NCBI GenBank assembly: GCA_035295125.1
Contig: DATGJP010000091.1
Coordinates: 1-64,000, forward strand
Direction: 5' to 3'
DNA: 64,000 bases
DNA from: JAICMB01 sp035295125
Lineage (GTDB): Bacteria; Acidobacteriota; Terriglobia; Bryobacterales; Bryobacteraceae
Numbering within the stretch: the stretch's first letter is position 1; every line of letters begins with the position of its first letter. Shown here in pieces: positions 55,330 to 63,549 of this stretch. The notes under the pieces were generated by a model. The model saw only the letters and a program-made list of their open reading frames with translations. It was not told the DNA's origin and made no database searches. The position numbers and the translations under genes are program-made.

Positions 55330-56119
55330 GGATTACGTCGAGGTAGGCAATGTAGGCCGACATCAGCTTATAGGTGTCATAATAATCGTCCATCCGAATC
55401 GCCGTAAGCTGGTCACCACTGGTGTGCAATAGCGGGAAGGTTTCCTGCGTCATGGAGTGGATGTTGATGCTGGGGATCTTCTTGTCCTCAAACGAATCCG
55501 AATCGGATATGCCGACCTTGTGCACATTCACAACGTTGAGCGGCAGGTTGAACGTCTTCGCGACGGACGACAGCGCATTGGCAAGTCCTTTGTCGCCACG
55601 TTCCAGTTCCAGCTTGGTCGGAGATGTGCCCAGCGAGTCCATGTTCACCATGGCGCTGATCCGTTGCCGCTGTTCCTTGGAGAGCTTCGATACGTAATAA
55701 GCAGATCCCCAAAGCCCCTTTTCTTCGTCAGTAAAACCGACAAAGACGAAGGTATGCCGGCGCTTCACGCTTTCGAGGCTGGCATAGAGGCTGGGCAAGA
55801 GTGAGGCGCCACTCCAATTGTCGATGGCTCCAGTCCCTTTGGGAATGAAGTCGAAATGCGCGCCTACGACGATCTCCGCCTGGCTTTCGCCTGGAAGCCG
55901 GCAGATCACGTTCGGAACCTTCGAGTGTTTTACGGGCTGTTCCTCCGTTGTGCAGCCGAATCGCTCAAAAGTGGTCCGCAGGTAAACCTCGCGGTCGAGA
56001 TTCGTGGTGGGAAGATCGCGAAGATGTTTCTCGATGACTCCCCTGGGTAGCGGCGCGTAATGAATTGTCGCGGCATACGCCGAGACCAGAACGAAAAGAG
56101 AAAATGCGGCGCGCTTCAA
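55268..56119 (-). CDS. Exported M28 family zinc peptidase
   Basis: 283 residues with signal peptide (AAFSLFVLVSAYAATIHYAP). The zinc ligands and catalytic residues are in order: VVGAHFDFIP (His), GAIDNWSGASLL (Asp), VGFTDEEKGLWGS (two Glu), VNMDSLGTS (Asp) and PLLHTSGDQLT (His). M28 enzymes are aminopeptidases or carboxypeptidases of two-zinc type. The C-terminal Pro-rich tail (SSPPAPPPAYR) is encoded within the 62-bp antisense overlap with galT. The start overlaps the preceding stop by ATGA; third gene of an operon with the macrodomain gene. Confidence 0.88.
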   Translation of the reverse strand: MKRAAFSLFVLVSAYAATIHYAPLPRGVIEKHLRDLPTTNLDREVYLRTTFERFGCTTEEQPVKHSKVPNVICRLPGESQAEIVVGAHFDFIPKGTGAIDNWSGASLLPSLYASLESVKRRHTFVFVGFTDEEKGLWGSAYYVSKLSKEQRQRISAMVNMDSLGTSPTKLELERGDKGLANALSSVAKTFNLPLNVVNVHKVGISDSDSFEDKKIPSINIHSMTQETFPLLHTSGDQLTAIRMDDYYDTYKLMSAYIAYLDVILNPEAQPPASSPPAPPPAYR

Positions 56120-56619
56120 TTGCGTACGCCGATGCTCTCGGTGCGTCCCGCCAGCGGCTTTACGACGTTGCCGCCGCAGACCCCGACACCGGAGTTCATC
56201 AACGCGTTGAGCAGGTTGTACAGCACCGCGTAGATCATCTTCTCCGTCACCGGCTGCTTGCCGGGGAGTCGGAACGAAGCGGGAAGCTCTTTGGCGATCT
56301 GGAGTCGGAGGGAGCGGGGCTGAAGACGGCCGGAACGGTCGCGCTGGTTGGCGATGGTGATAGGCGTCTGAAGGACGCTTCCCGTGGCGCCGTCGACGTA
56401 AAACTGGCAGCGCGAGAACCAGCCGAGATTGCCAGGGTCAGCCGCATCGAAGAGCAGCAGCGGGGCCTGGCGCTCGGTAGCCACCAGGTCGAGGCTGAGA
56501 TTCCGGGCGGTTTCATTCAACCGGAACTCAAAGCCCGCCTGTTTGGCGATGTTCGAAATAAAGTCGGGATCGAGTTCCAACAGCAACAACTTGTGCTCGC
56601 CCGCCTGGAGAACCTGCAT
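56116..56619 (-). CDS. Protein of unknown function in the macrodomain/M28 operon
   Basis: 167 residues, no signal peptide, rich in beta strands and a C-terminal helix. Recognisable stretches are EHKLLLLELDPDFISNIAKQ, GNLGWFSRCQFYVDGATGSV and KMIYAVLYNLLNALMNSG. The sequence reads like a real conserved protein, but I do not recognise a family. ATG is 6 nt behind the macrodomain stop, and the stop overlaps the M28 start by 4 bp. Confidence 0.6.
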   Translation of the reverse strand: MQVLQAGEHKLLLLELDPDFISNIAKQAGFEFRLNETARNLSLDLVATERQAPLLLFDAADPGNLGWFSRCQFYVDGATGSVLQTPITIANQRDRSGRLQPRSLRLQIAKELPASFRLPGKQPVTEKMIYAVLYNLLNALMNSGVGVCGGNVVKPLAGRTESIGVRN

Positions 56620-56625
56620 AAAATT

Positions 56626-57189
56626 CTATTTTACTTGGGCCGAAAACAAATCGTGCGCCGCCTGGGCGTGGACGTTATAACTGCCCTGGTCGAACAGGAC
56701 CAGGAGAACTTCGCGTACATGCGTATCGGGGTTCTGGAGGTGCGATGCGACGGTGCTCAGCGCAATGCGCGCCGCCTCGTCCATGGGATAACCGTAAGCT
56801 CCTGTGCTGATGGAGGGAAAGCTGATCATGCGGACGCCGCGCTGCTCGGCCAGGTCGAGACTGCTGCGATAGGACGCCTCCAGTTGTTGCGGCTCATTGC
56901 TTTTTCCGTCGTGATATATCGGTCCAACGGCGTGAAAAACATGGAGCGCGGGCAACGCTCCGGCCGACGTGGCGACGGCATTCCCCGTCGGGCAGCCGCC
57001 GGATTGCTGGCGAATGACGTTCAATTCGTGCATGATTGTCGGGCCGCCGACGCGATGAATGGCTCCGTCAACTCCGCCACCGCCGGCAAGGGCCGAGTTG
57101 GCGGCATTGACCATCGCATCCACCCGAATCCTGGTGATATCCCCAATGATGAGGCGGAGCTTCTTCCCGTTTGGGAAATTGATCTCCAT
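56626..57189 (-). CDS. Macrodomain protein (ADP-ribose-binding/hydrolase type)
   Basis: 187 residues from ATG 57189, one macrodomain. The ADP-ribose motifs are clear: GDITRIRVDAMVNAANSALA (16-35, with N28-A-A-N31), GGGGVDGAIHRVGG (36-49) and SISTGAYGYPMDEAARIAL. These resemble MacroD/YmdB-type enzymes that deacetylate O-acetyl-ADP-ribose or remove ADP-ribose from acidic residues. Only 16 bp separate it from the divergent HAD gene. First gene of an operon with an unknown protein and an exported M28 peptidase. The start MEINFPNGK is preferred over an upstream extension. Confidence 0.9.
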   Translation of the reverse strand: MEINFPNGKKLRLIIGDITRIRVDAMVNAANSALAGGGGVDGAIHRVGGPTIMHELNVIRQQSGGCPTGNAVATSAGALPALHVFHAVGPIYHDGKSNEPQQLEASYRSSLDLAEQRGVRMISFPSISTGAYGYPMDEAARIALSTVASHLQNPDTHVREVLLVLFDQGSYNVHAQAAHDLFSAQVK

Positions 57190-57205
57190 GCCCGTATAGT
57201 AAAGG

Positions 57206-57889
57206 ATGGAGCAGCCAAATGCACTGGTTTTGTTCGACATCGACGGGACATTGATCCGCCGGGCAGGTCCGCATCACCGGCAGGCGCTGGTGGATGCGGT
57301 GCTTAGAACGACCGGTGTGGAGACCACAACTGACGGCGTACCAGTGGCCGGCATGCTGGACCGGGAAATCCTACGAACGATGATGAGCCGGGCCGGGATG
57401 CGTCCGTCCGCGATCCGGCTGGCGATGCCGGACGTGGTGCGGCGGGCGCAATGGCTCTATGCGCGGTCGTGTCCCGACCTGCAGCGGAAGGTTTGCCCGG
57501 GCGCGCGGATGGCTCTGAAGCGGCTGGATGGCCGTGGCGTTCCGGTAGGCTTGGTTACCGGCAACCTGTCGCGGATTGCGTGGAAGAAGATGGAGCAGGC
57601 CGGGCTGCGGGAGTACTTCCGTTTCGGCATGTTTGCCGAGCTGGCGGCGGATCGGGCGGGTTTGGTGCGGCTCGCAATGCGGCATGCGCGGCGGGAAGGC
57701 TGGATCGGCCGGAACAGCAAGGTTTCGCTGATCGGCGATCACCCCAATGACGTCCGTGCGGCCCGGGCAAACAAGGTTCGCGCGATCGCCGTGGGCACGG
57801 GCATCGTGGGATTGGATGAGTTAAGCGCGGCGGGACCCGATATTCTGCTGCCCGATTTGCGGTCGTTCAAACTGGATATGGTGTTGTAG
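57206..57889 (+). CDS. HAD-superfamily phosphatase (phosphoglycolate-phosphatase type)
   Basis: 227 residues. Motif I D11-x-D13-G-T (LFDIDGTLIRR), a helical cap (about 20-85), motif II VGLVTGNLSR, motif III lysine near SRIAWKKM, and motif IV SLIGDHPNDVRAARA. It removes a phosphate from a small organic phosphate, perhaps phosphoglycolate. AAAGG immediately precedes the ATG with no spacer, so translation may be leaderless. Six bp from the methyltransferase gene, in the same direction. Confidence 0.85.
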   Translation: MEQPNALVLFDIDGTLIRRAGPHHRQALVDAVLRTTGVETTTDGVPVAGMLDREILRTMMSRAGMRPSAIRLAMPDVVRRAQWLYARSCPDLQRKVCPGARMALKRLDGRGVPVGLVTGNLSRIAWKKMEQAGLREYFRFGMFAELAADRAGLVRLAMRHARREGWIGRNSKVSLIGDHPNDVRAARANKVRAIAVGTGIVGLDELSAAGPDILLPDLRSFKLDMVL

Positions 57890-57895
57890 GAGAGC

Positions 57896-59317
57896 ATGGA
57901 AGCGCAGTCGTTCGCAGTTAAGCGCGCCGAGGTGGAGTTCCACAATTTCGCGTCGCTCGGGCAACCCGAGCGGGCCATGGCGCATTATGCCACCCAGAAC
58001 CGCAATCGCGGTGCGGTGATTCGGAATCACCTCGACTTTATTGGCGAGATGACTCCGTTTCTCGAGATCGGTTCGAACGTGGGTCACAGCAGCTACATGC
58101 TCGCCAATGAATTCGGGGCGAGCGGGTTTGCACTCGACATCTCGGCCGATTCGCTGCGCCATGGGATGGCCCTGCAGGACGAGTGGGGATTATCGAAGGC
58201 GCCGATCCGAGTGGCGGGCGATGCCGTGAACCTGCCGTTTGCCGATGGGTCGCTGCGATTCGTGGCAGCGTTCCAGATGCTCAGCCAGTTCATGAAAATG
58301 GAGGCGGTGTTCGAGGAGGTAAAGCGCGTGCTTGCGCCGGGCGGCATCTTCCTTTTCGCCGAAGAACCGCTGAAGCGCATGCTCACGCTGCGGCTGTATC
58401 GCTGTCCCTACTATGACTCGATGAAGCCCTGGGAACGGAAGCTGTACGACTGGGGACTGCTGGGATACCTGGTGCGCGACGTGATCGGGGCGCATCAGGA
58501 GGAGAGCTTCGGCATTCGCCAAAACCACACGATGGGGCTGAAGCACTGGAATCAGCTTGTGCACCGGTATTTTGAGAAAGCGGAGTACGAGATTTTCGTG
58601 CCGGAGCGCGGGTGGGGCGAGCGGGTCGTAAAGCGAATGGCGATTGGGGCGGACCCGTACCGGTCGGAGTGGAGTTCGGCGCGGCTGCTGGGCGGGACGC
58701 TGGCGGCGATTTGCCGGAAGGCCGGCGCGGCGACGAAGGTTCCGTTCGAGATGGCGCGGTTTGAGGCGCAGTTGCGGTGTCCTGATTGTAAGAGTTCGCT
58801 CGCGCGGGATGCTTCGTCTGAGGCGTTGAAGTGTGGTCAATGCGGCTACAGCGCGGCGAACGAGGGCGGTGTCTATAACTTGCTGCCTGCGGTCGAGAAA
58901 GCGGAGTTGTATCCCGGGGATCGCGAAGACATCATCGATTTTTCGCTGCCTTCGCATGAGAAGCGGCTGCTCGGGCCCTGGTACGAGCTGGAGGGCGTGT
59001 TCGGGAACAAGTACCGCTGGATTGGAGCGGATGCGGCGGCTCATTTGACGCAAGTGAAGCCGGGTCCGCAGCGGCTGCGTGTGCGAGGGCATGCGCAGGA
59101 GGGGCATCCGGTGGAGCTTCGGGCAGTGGTCAATGGGCGCGAGGCCGGGCATTGGAAGCTGGATCGGCCGGGGTTGTTCGTCGTGGAAGCGGATTTGCCG
59201 GAGGCGACGGAGTACCAGGTTGCGATTCATGCGGGTCCTGTCTGGGAGGTTCCGACGGATGACCGGGTGTTGACGGTGAGTTTGAGTATGATTCGTCTGG
59301 TGCCGGCGGGCGAGTGA
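57896..59317 (+). CDS. Class I methyltransferase fused to a zinc-ribbon and a C-terminal beta domain
   Basis: 473 residues in three parts. An SAM-binding Rossmann domain (FLEIGSNVGHSS 56-66, ALDISADSLRHG, GDAVNLPFADGSLRF) is followed by the Trm112-like zinc-ribbon with C295-P-D-C298 and C313-G-Q-C316. A beta-sandwich-like C terminus (about 385-470, LRVRGHAQEGHPVELRAVVN) ends the protein. The region between is helix-rich. It methylates a small molecule or glycolipid; the C-terminal domain resembles sugar-binding folds, but this is a guess. It follows the HAD gene by 6 bp. TGA 59315-59317 abuts the next minus-strand stop. Confidence 0.78.
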   Translation: MEAQSFAVKRAEVEFHNFASLGQPERAMAHYATQNRNRGAVIRNHLDFIGEMTPFLEIGSNVGHSSYMLANEFGASGFALDISADSLRHGMALQDEWGLSKAPIRVAGDAVNLPFADGSLRFVAAFQMLSQFMKMEAVFEEVKRVLAPGGIFLFAEEPLKRMLTLRLYRCPYYDSMKPWERKLYDWGLLGYLVRDVIGAHQEESFGIRQNHTMGLKHWNQLVHRYFEKAEYEIFVPERGWGERVVKRMAIGADPYRSEWSSARLLGGTLAAICRKAGAATKVPFEMARFEAQLRCPDCKSSLARDASSEALKCGQCGYSAANEGGVYNLLPAVEKAELYPGDREDIIDFSLPSHEKRLLGPWYELEGVFGNKYRWIGADAAAHLTQVKPGPQRLRVRGHAQEGHPVELRAVVNGREAGHWKLDRPGLFVVEADLPEATEYQVAIHAGPVWEVPTDDRVLTVSLSMIRLVPAGE

Positions 59318-59494
59318 TCAGGAGCGGGGTTTGTGACTGGCTATCATGACCGTTCCGGCCAGAAATATCACAAACACAAGAACGCCGAAATACCACGGCA
59401 GCACGAAGGCTGACGTGACCGGAAAGAGAAAAAGGAACAGCCAGAGCGGCCATCGCGGAGGCGGCTTTCTTTCGGCGGGCGGGGGCTGGTTCAT
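59318..59494 (-). CDS. Small two-helix membrane protein
   Basis: 58 residues from ATG 59494: a Pro-rich, charged start (NQPPPAERKPPPRW), then two hydrophobic helices (LWLFLFLFPVTSAFVLPW and VLVFVIFLAGTVMIA) and a basic end. This topology is typical of small membrane peptides accompanying transporters, but no partner is adjacent. A longer upstream reading is not favoured. Its stop touches that of the methyltransferase gene in the palindrome TGATCA. Confidence 0.5.
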   Translation of the reverse strand: MNQPPPAERKPPPRWPLWLFLFLFPVTSAFVLPWYFGVLVFVIFLAGTVMIASHKPRS

Positions 59495-59602
59495 TTCTCG
59501 CTCAGTTGGCGCGATGAGGTTGGTGGACTCGCTGGTCCGTCGGAGGGTAGCTACCCTGCCAAGTTGACGCGCCGGACCTACCATTCCAGGCGGAATCCTT
59601 TT

Positions 59603-59633
59603 TTGGTTCATCGTGTGACCCCAGGGATATGAT
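59603..59633 (+). promoter_or_regulatory. Candidate promoter of the second ADOP permease
   Basis: TTGGTT at 59603-59608 and TATGAT at 59628-59633 with 19 bp between. The spacing is longer than usual, so this is weak. The gene starts at 59646. Confidence 0.25.
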
Positions 59634-59645
59634 AGTGAGACCAGG

Positions 59646-62120
59646 ATGCCTCCACGTCTCGATGCGCTGGCAGGTGATGTCGCTTTTGGCTGGCGGCAGA
59701 TCAAAAAGAGAAAGGTCGCTTCCATCGCGGCGATCCTATCGCTGGCGTTGGCCATCGGCGCCTCGACCGCGGCGTTTCGGCTGATTGACGCGCTGTTATT
59801 GCGACCATTGCCTATAGCGCATCCCGAGAATTTGTACCTGATTTCCTTTGAAGGAACCGAACAGGATGGCACACGCAATCAGTACGACAGTTGCTCGTAT
59901 CCGATGTTCCTTCAATGGCGATCGGCCGCCGGCGATCGAGCGGAGCTGGTTGCGGCTTCTTATACTGAACGAACCGATTTGACCTACGGGTCCGACCAGG
60001 AGACAGAGAAGGCCTATCTCGAATACGTCTCGGGCGGTATGTTCACTGCATTCGGCCTGCGTCCGTCCGCCGGACGTTTGTTCACTGCAAACGACGACCG
60101 GATACCTGGCGCGCATCCATACGCGATAATCTCGCACGATTATTGGAAGCGGCGGTTCGGGATGGACCGTGGCGTGATCCGGCGTTCATTCCGGATCGGG
60201 ACTGGCTTTTTCGAAATCGTCGGTGTCGCTCCGGATGGTTTTACAGGAGTAGAGCCGGGCACGATGCCGGACATCTACCTCCCGATGTTGATGCACGGAG
60301 GCTCGGCGATTCGTGATGCGAATTCATTCTGGTTTCGGACGTTCATCATACCGAAGCCGGGCGTGGCGCTGGATTCCCTGAAGGATCAACTTTATGCCAC
60401 ATACCGGAGTTCCGAGCGGGAGCGCGCGAAGACGTTCACGAATTTCCCGAAAAACCTGCTCGAAGGTTACCCTCGCGATAAGCTACAACTGGTCCGTGCC
60501 GTCGCGGGAGTATCCGAGATGCAGGAGCACTACCGGCGCGCGCTACTGATACTCGGCGGGTTGGTGGCTTTGGTGCTTCTCATTGCTTGCGCGAACGTCG
60601 CAAACCTGATGGCCGCGCAGGCTGCATCGAGGGTCCGGGAAATGGCACTGCGCGTTTCTATCGGCGCGGGACGATGGCATTTGGTCCGAATGCTTATCGT
60701 TGAATGCGTCATGCTCGCTGCGATGGCGGCGGCCGGCAGCGCATTATTGGCGTGGGGGGCCGCTCCATTCGTGGTGAGGATGATCAACCGTTCTGACAAT
60801 CCCGCACGATTGTCACTCGAAACAAATTGGCATGTTTTCGGATTTGGTCTGGTGTTAATTCTTGCGGTGACGACGCTCTTAGCGGCGCCTTCCGCGTGGC
60901 GGGCCGCGCTGATGCAGCCGGTCAACGGGCTGAGAGGCGGTGAAAACCCACTTTCGCGGGGGCGATTCATGCACTTGGTGATCGCTGGAGAAGTGGCATT
61001 CTGCTTCATCGTGGTCTTCCTCTCTTACCTGTTCGTTTCCACATTTGAACGTATATCGCGGCACCCTACTGGGTTTTCTTCTGAAAGACTCCTGGCGGTC
61101 GAAACCGTGGCGCAGCAAGCCCAGCCCGTCCATTGGAGCCAGTTGGTTCGAGACCTGAGTGGACAACAGGGGATCGAGAGTGTCGCGCTCGCTGGGTGGC
61201 CACTGTTGAGCGGCAGAATGTCCAACAATTTTATTTCGATTCATGGCGCTCCTCCTTCCAAAGTCCTGGCATACTTTCTCGGCGTCTCTCCGGGGTGGTT
61301 CGAAACGATGCGGGTTCCTCTGCTGGATGGCAGGGATTTCAACCTCAGTGACGTGAGTCCGGGAGCGGCCATTGTCAACGAGGTGTTCGCGAGACAATTC
61401 TTTGCAGGGCGCGATCCCGTGGGAGAAACTTTCGTGATTGCAGGGCACCCGGGCGAGCCGATTCGAATCGTCGGGCTGGCTAGGAACGCTCTCTATCAGA
61501 GCGTGCGAGAGCCGATGTTGCCGGTGGTTTACGTTCCGTTCCAGTCGGTCAACAACCAGGGTACGTGGCAAGTGAAGAACGCCGCGGCGATCATGGTTCG
61601 AACATCAGTGGCGGATCCGCTGATGCTGGCGCCGATACTTCGACAGGCTGTGGCGCGTTGGGGGCATGGTTTTCGCGTGAGCAGCATTCGCCCGCAAAGC
61701 GAGATTAATGCATCGCAGACGGTACGGGAGCGTCTGCTGGCGACTTTGGCGTTGTTTTTCGGCAGTGTGGCACTGCTGCTGGCAGGGATCGGCTTGTATG
61801 GGGTGATGCATCACTTCGTTTCGCAGAGGCGGCGCGAAATCGGCGTTCGCGTGGCCATTGGCGCGGGAAAGGGTGACATCGCACGATTCGTCGCAGCGGA
61901 TGCCGGGATGATGGTCGTGGGGGGAGCAGCGGCGGGTATTGGGATCGGGGTGATCGTGGGGCGGTTTGCGGAGAGCTTGCTTTATGAGGTGAACGCGACG
62001 GCTTGGGGTGCTGTTGCACTGCCTGCAGGGATCATGTTCGTTGTGGCGCTGCTAGCTGCGCTGCCGGCAGTTGTGCGAGCGATTCGGATTGACCCGGCGC
62101 TGGTTTTGCGAGGAGAATAA
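59646..62120 (+). CDS. ADOP-family orphan ABC permease (FtsX/MacB-like), second copy
   Basis: 824 residues with the same duplicated layout as the permease at 37398: helix 1 (IAAILSLALAIGASTAAFRL), MacB periplasmic domain, FtsX helices (ALVLLIACANVANLMAAQAA), second unit (MHLVIAGEVAFCFIVVFLSY), second periplasmic domain and last helices (LYGVMHHFVSQRRREIGVRV). It has no adjacent ATPase gene. The two copies differ strongly, so they are old paralogues. Envelope export is likely; substrate unknown. It lacks the GTCCG hairpin seen ahead of the other copy. Confidence 0.88.
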   Translation: MPPRLDALAGDVAFGWRQIKKRKVASIAAILSLALAIGASTAAFRLIDALLLRPLPIAHPENLYLISFEGTEQDGTRNQYDSCSYPMFLQWRSAAGDRAELVAASYTERTDLTYGSDQETEKAYLEYVSGGMFTAFGLRPSAGRLFTANDDRIPGAHPYAIISHDYWKRRFGMDRGVIRRSFRIGTGFFEIVGVAPDGFTGVEPGTMPDIYLPMLMHGGSAIRDANSFWFRTFIIPKPGVALDSLKDQLYATYRSSERERAKTFTNFPKNLLEGYPRDKLQLVRAVAGVSEMQEHYRRALLILGGLVALVLLIACANVANLMAAQAASRVREMALRVSIGAGRWHLVRMLIVECVMLAAMAAAGSALLAWGAAPFVVRMINRSDNPARLSLETNWHVFGFGLVLILAVTTLLAAPSAWRAALMQPVNGLRGGENPLSRGRFMHLVIAGEVAFCFIVVFLSYLFVSTFERISRHPTGFSSERLLAVETVAQQAQPVHWSQLVRDLSGQQGIESVALAGWPLLSGRMSNNFISIHGAPPSKVLAYFLGVSPGWFETMRVPLLDGRDFNLSDVSPGAAIVNEVFARQFFAGRDPVGETFVIAGHPGEPIRIVGLARNALYQSVREPMLPVVYVPFQSVNNQGTWQVKNAAAIMVRTSVADPLMLAPILRQAVARWGHGFRVSSIRPQSEINASQTVRERLLATLALFFGSVALLLAGIGLYGVMHHFVSQRRREIGVRVAIGAGKGDIARFVAADAGMMVVGGAAAGIGIGVIVGRFAESLLYEVNATAWGAVALPAGIMFVVALLAALPAVVRAIRIDPALVLRGE

Positions 62121-62472
62121 GTTATCGCCCACTGAAAGACAGAAATGCTGCAAAGGTTTCTGGGAGCCGCTGGCGTCGTGCTCAGAGTGCCGCGGGTCCG
62201 CCGGGATCGGATTCTTCTGGCGTCGGTCATGAAGAAAGCTCGCGTGGCTACGGACACCTAAACGCCTGTCCGGAACAGCGTTTGGTTAGGACGATGCGCG
62301 ATCCGTTTGTCATAATCAGACCGCCTAGGTTATGGCTGTTAACCGCATTTACGGACGGCGGCCTAGTCAGGGAGACCGTCGAGTAGGTAGGAAGCGGATT
62401 TCGATGCGGCGATTCAGGGCTGCTATTTCTCGCAGCATCGCGAGGGAGCGGATCAGTATTCGGCGTCTTCGC
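62121..62472. other. Intergenic stretch after the second ADOP permease
   Basis: About 350 bp with no convincing gene, RNA or promoter. Small palindromes such as GACCGCCTAGGTTATGGC occur. It leads into the repeat copies near xerC. Confidence 0.4.
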
Positions 62473-62498
62473 GGACAGGCGAAACCGCCTGTCCCACC
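62473..62498. repeat. Copy of the GCAGGCGAAACCGCCTGC repeat family
   Basis: GGACAGGCGAAACCGCCTGT with following CCCACC. Stem of about 7-8 bp around AAA. Confidence 0.6.
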
Positions 62499-62543
62499 AA
62501 GCAGCATTGTTGCAACCTTAGATACTCCTGATGACATCCATAA

Positions 62544-62600
62544 GTAGGCTGCAGGCCTGCTCCACGCGATATTTTTTACAGCCTAAAGGCTGCGTTACTT
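62544..62600. repeat. Palindromic repeat forming the end of xerC
   Basis: CAGCCTAAAGGCTG at 62579-62592 followed by CGTTACTT. The reverse complement reads AAGTAACGCAGCC, in which TAA (62597-62595) is the stop codon of xerC. A similar copy is at 63507-63528. Confidence 0.65.
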
Positions 62601-63494
62601 CGCTTTGGGGTGCGCACGGTCGTAAGTGGCCATCAGGTCGGCGAGGGAGACTTGAGTGTACTTCTGCGTGGTCGAGAGCTGGGCGTGGCCCAGGAGTTCC
62701 TGAATCGATCGCAGGTCGGCGCCGTCGCTTAACAGGTGCGTGGCGTAGGCGTGGCGGAGACTGTGCGGGTGCAGCGATGAGTCGCCCGTCAAGTAGGTCG
62801 CGTAGAATTTCACGATTCCGCGGGCTCCGCGGGGCATCAGCCGTGTTCCCCAGCGATTCAAAATGAGCGCCTGTTCTCCGGCGCGCGGGTTACGAATGGC
62901 GAGGTAGCGCTCAAGAGCAGACTGTGCTTTCGATCCGTATGGAACCTGGCGTTCTTTTTTGCCTTTTCCTCGGACTCGGATCCAGTGCTCGCTAAAGTCG
63001 AAGTCTTCCAGGTTCAGACCGCAGAGCTCGGATATGCGCAGGCCACATCCATAGAGCAGTTCGAAAATCGCGAGGTCACGCTCGGGGAAGGGGCGCTCGA
63101 TTTCCTCTTCGGCCACGCGGTCGATTAGGCGGTTTGTCTGCTCAGCGGTCATTACCGACGGGATTGTCTTGGGGGCTTTAGGTGTGCGTACCAACCGGGC
63201 GACATTGACCGTCAGCACTCGTTGTTTGATGAGATGTCGAAAGAGGGAACGGACTGCGGCTAGCTTTCTTCGGATCGTTATGGCGGTCAGGTTTTGCGCA
63301 TAGAGTGCGCCCAGCCACTCGCGGATCACCAGGGTGTCGATCTGGTCGATGAATGGTGGCGCCCCGCCGGGCGGCGTGAGATACGTCAGGAATTGGCCTA
63401 GATCAGATTCGTAGTTTCGGATCGTGTGTTCGGAGGAGTTGGATCGCTTCAGATCAGCGAGAAACGCTTCGACGTGATCTGAGAGTGCGGACAC
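62595..63494 (-). CDS. xerC: Tyrosine recombinase XerC
   Basis: 299 residues, normal XerC length. The N-terminal SAM-like core-binding domain (HTIRNYESDLGQFLTYL) is followed by the catalytic domain with all residues: Arg153 (GCGLRISEL), Lys near 177 (RGKGKKERQVP), H244-x-x-R247 (HPHSLRHAYATH), His270 (LLGHAQLS) and the nucleophile Tyr279 (TQKYTQ). It resolves chromosome dimers at dif together with XerD. No dif-like site was located here. Repeat copies lie on both sides of the gene; one supplies its stop codon. Confidence 0.92.
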   Translation of the reverse strand: MSALSDHVEAFLADLKRSNSSEHTIRNYESDLGQFLTYLTPPGGAPPFIDQIDTLVIREWLGALYAQNLTAITIRRKLAAVRSLFRHLIKQRVLTVNVARLVRTPKAPKTIPSVMTAEQTNRLIDRVAEEEIERPFPERDLAIFELLYGCGLRISELCGLNLEDFDFSEHWIRVRGKGKKERQVPYGSKAQSALERYLAIRNPRAGEQALILNRWGTRLMPRGARGIVKFYATYLTGDSSLHPHSLRHAYATHLLSDGADLRSIQELLGHAQLSTTQKYTQVSLADLMATYDRAHPKAK

Positions 63495-63506
63495 GATTCA
63501 AGAATA

Positions 63507-63528
63507 CCGCCTAAAGGCGGCGTTACTT
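63507..63528. repeat. Palindromic repeat ahead of xerC
   Basis: CCGCCTAAAGGCGG at 63507-63520 followed by CGTTACTT. Same family and same orientation as the copy at the other end of xerC. Confidence 0.65.
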
Positions 63529-63549
63529 GCGCCTGAGCGCCGACAAATC

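Noticed and set aside
62595..63494. xerC as the integrase of a mobile island
   Set aside because: The length and motifs fit housekeeping XerC, and no attachment-site repeats next to a tRNA are visible.
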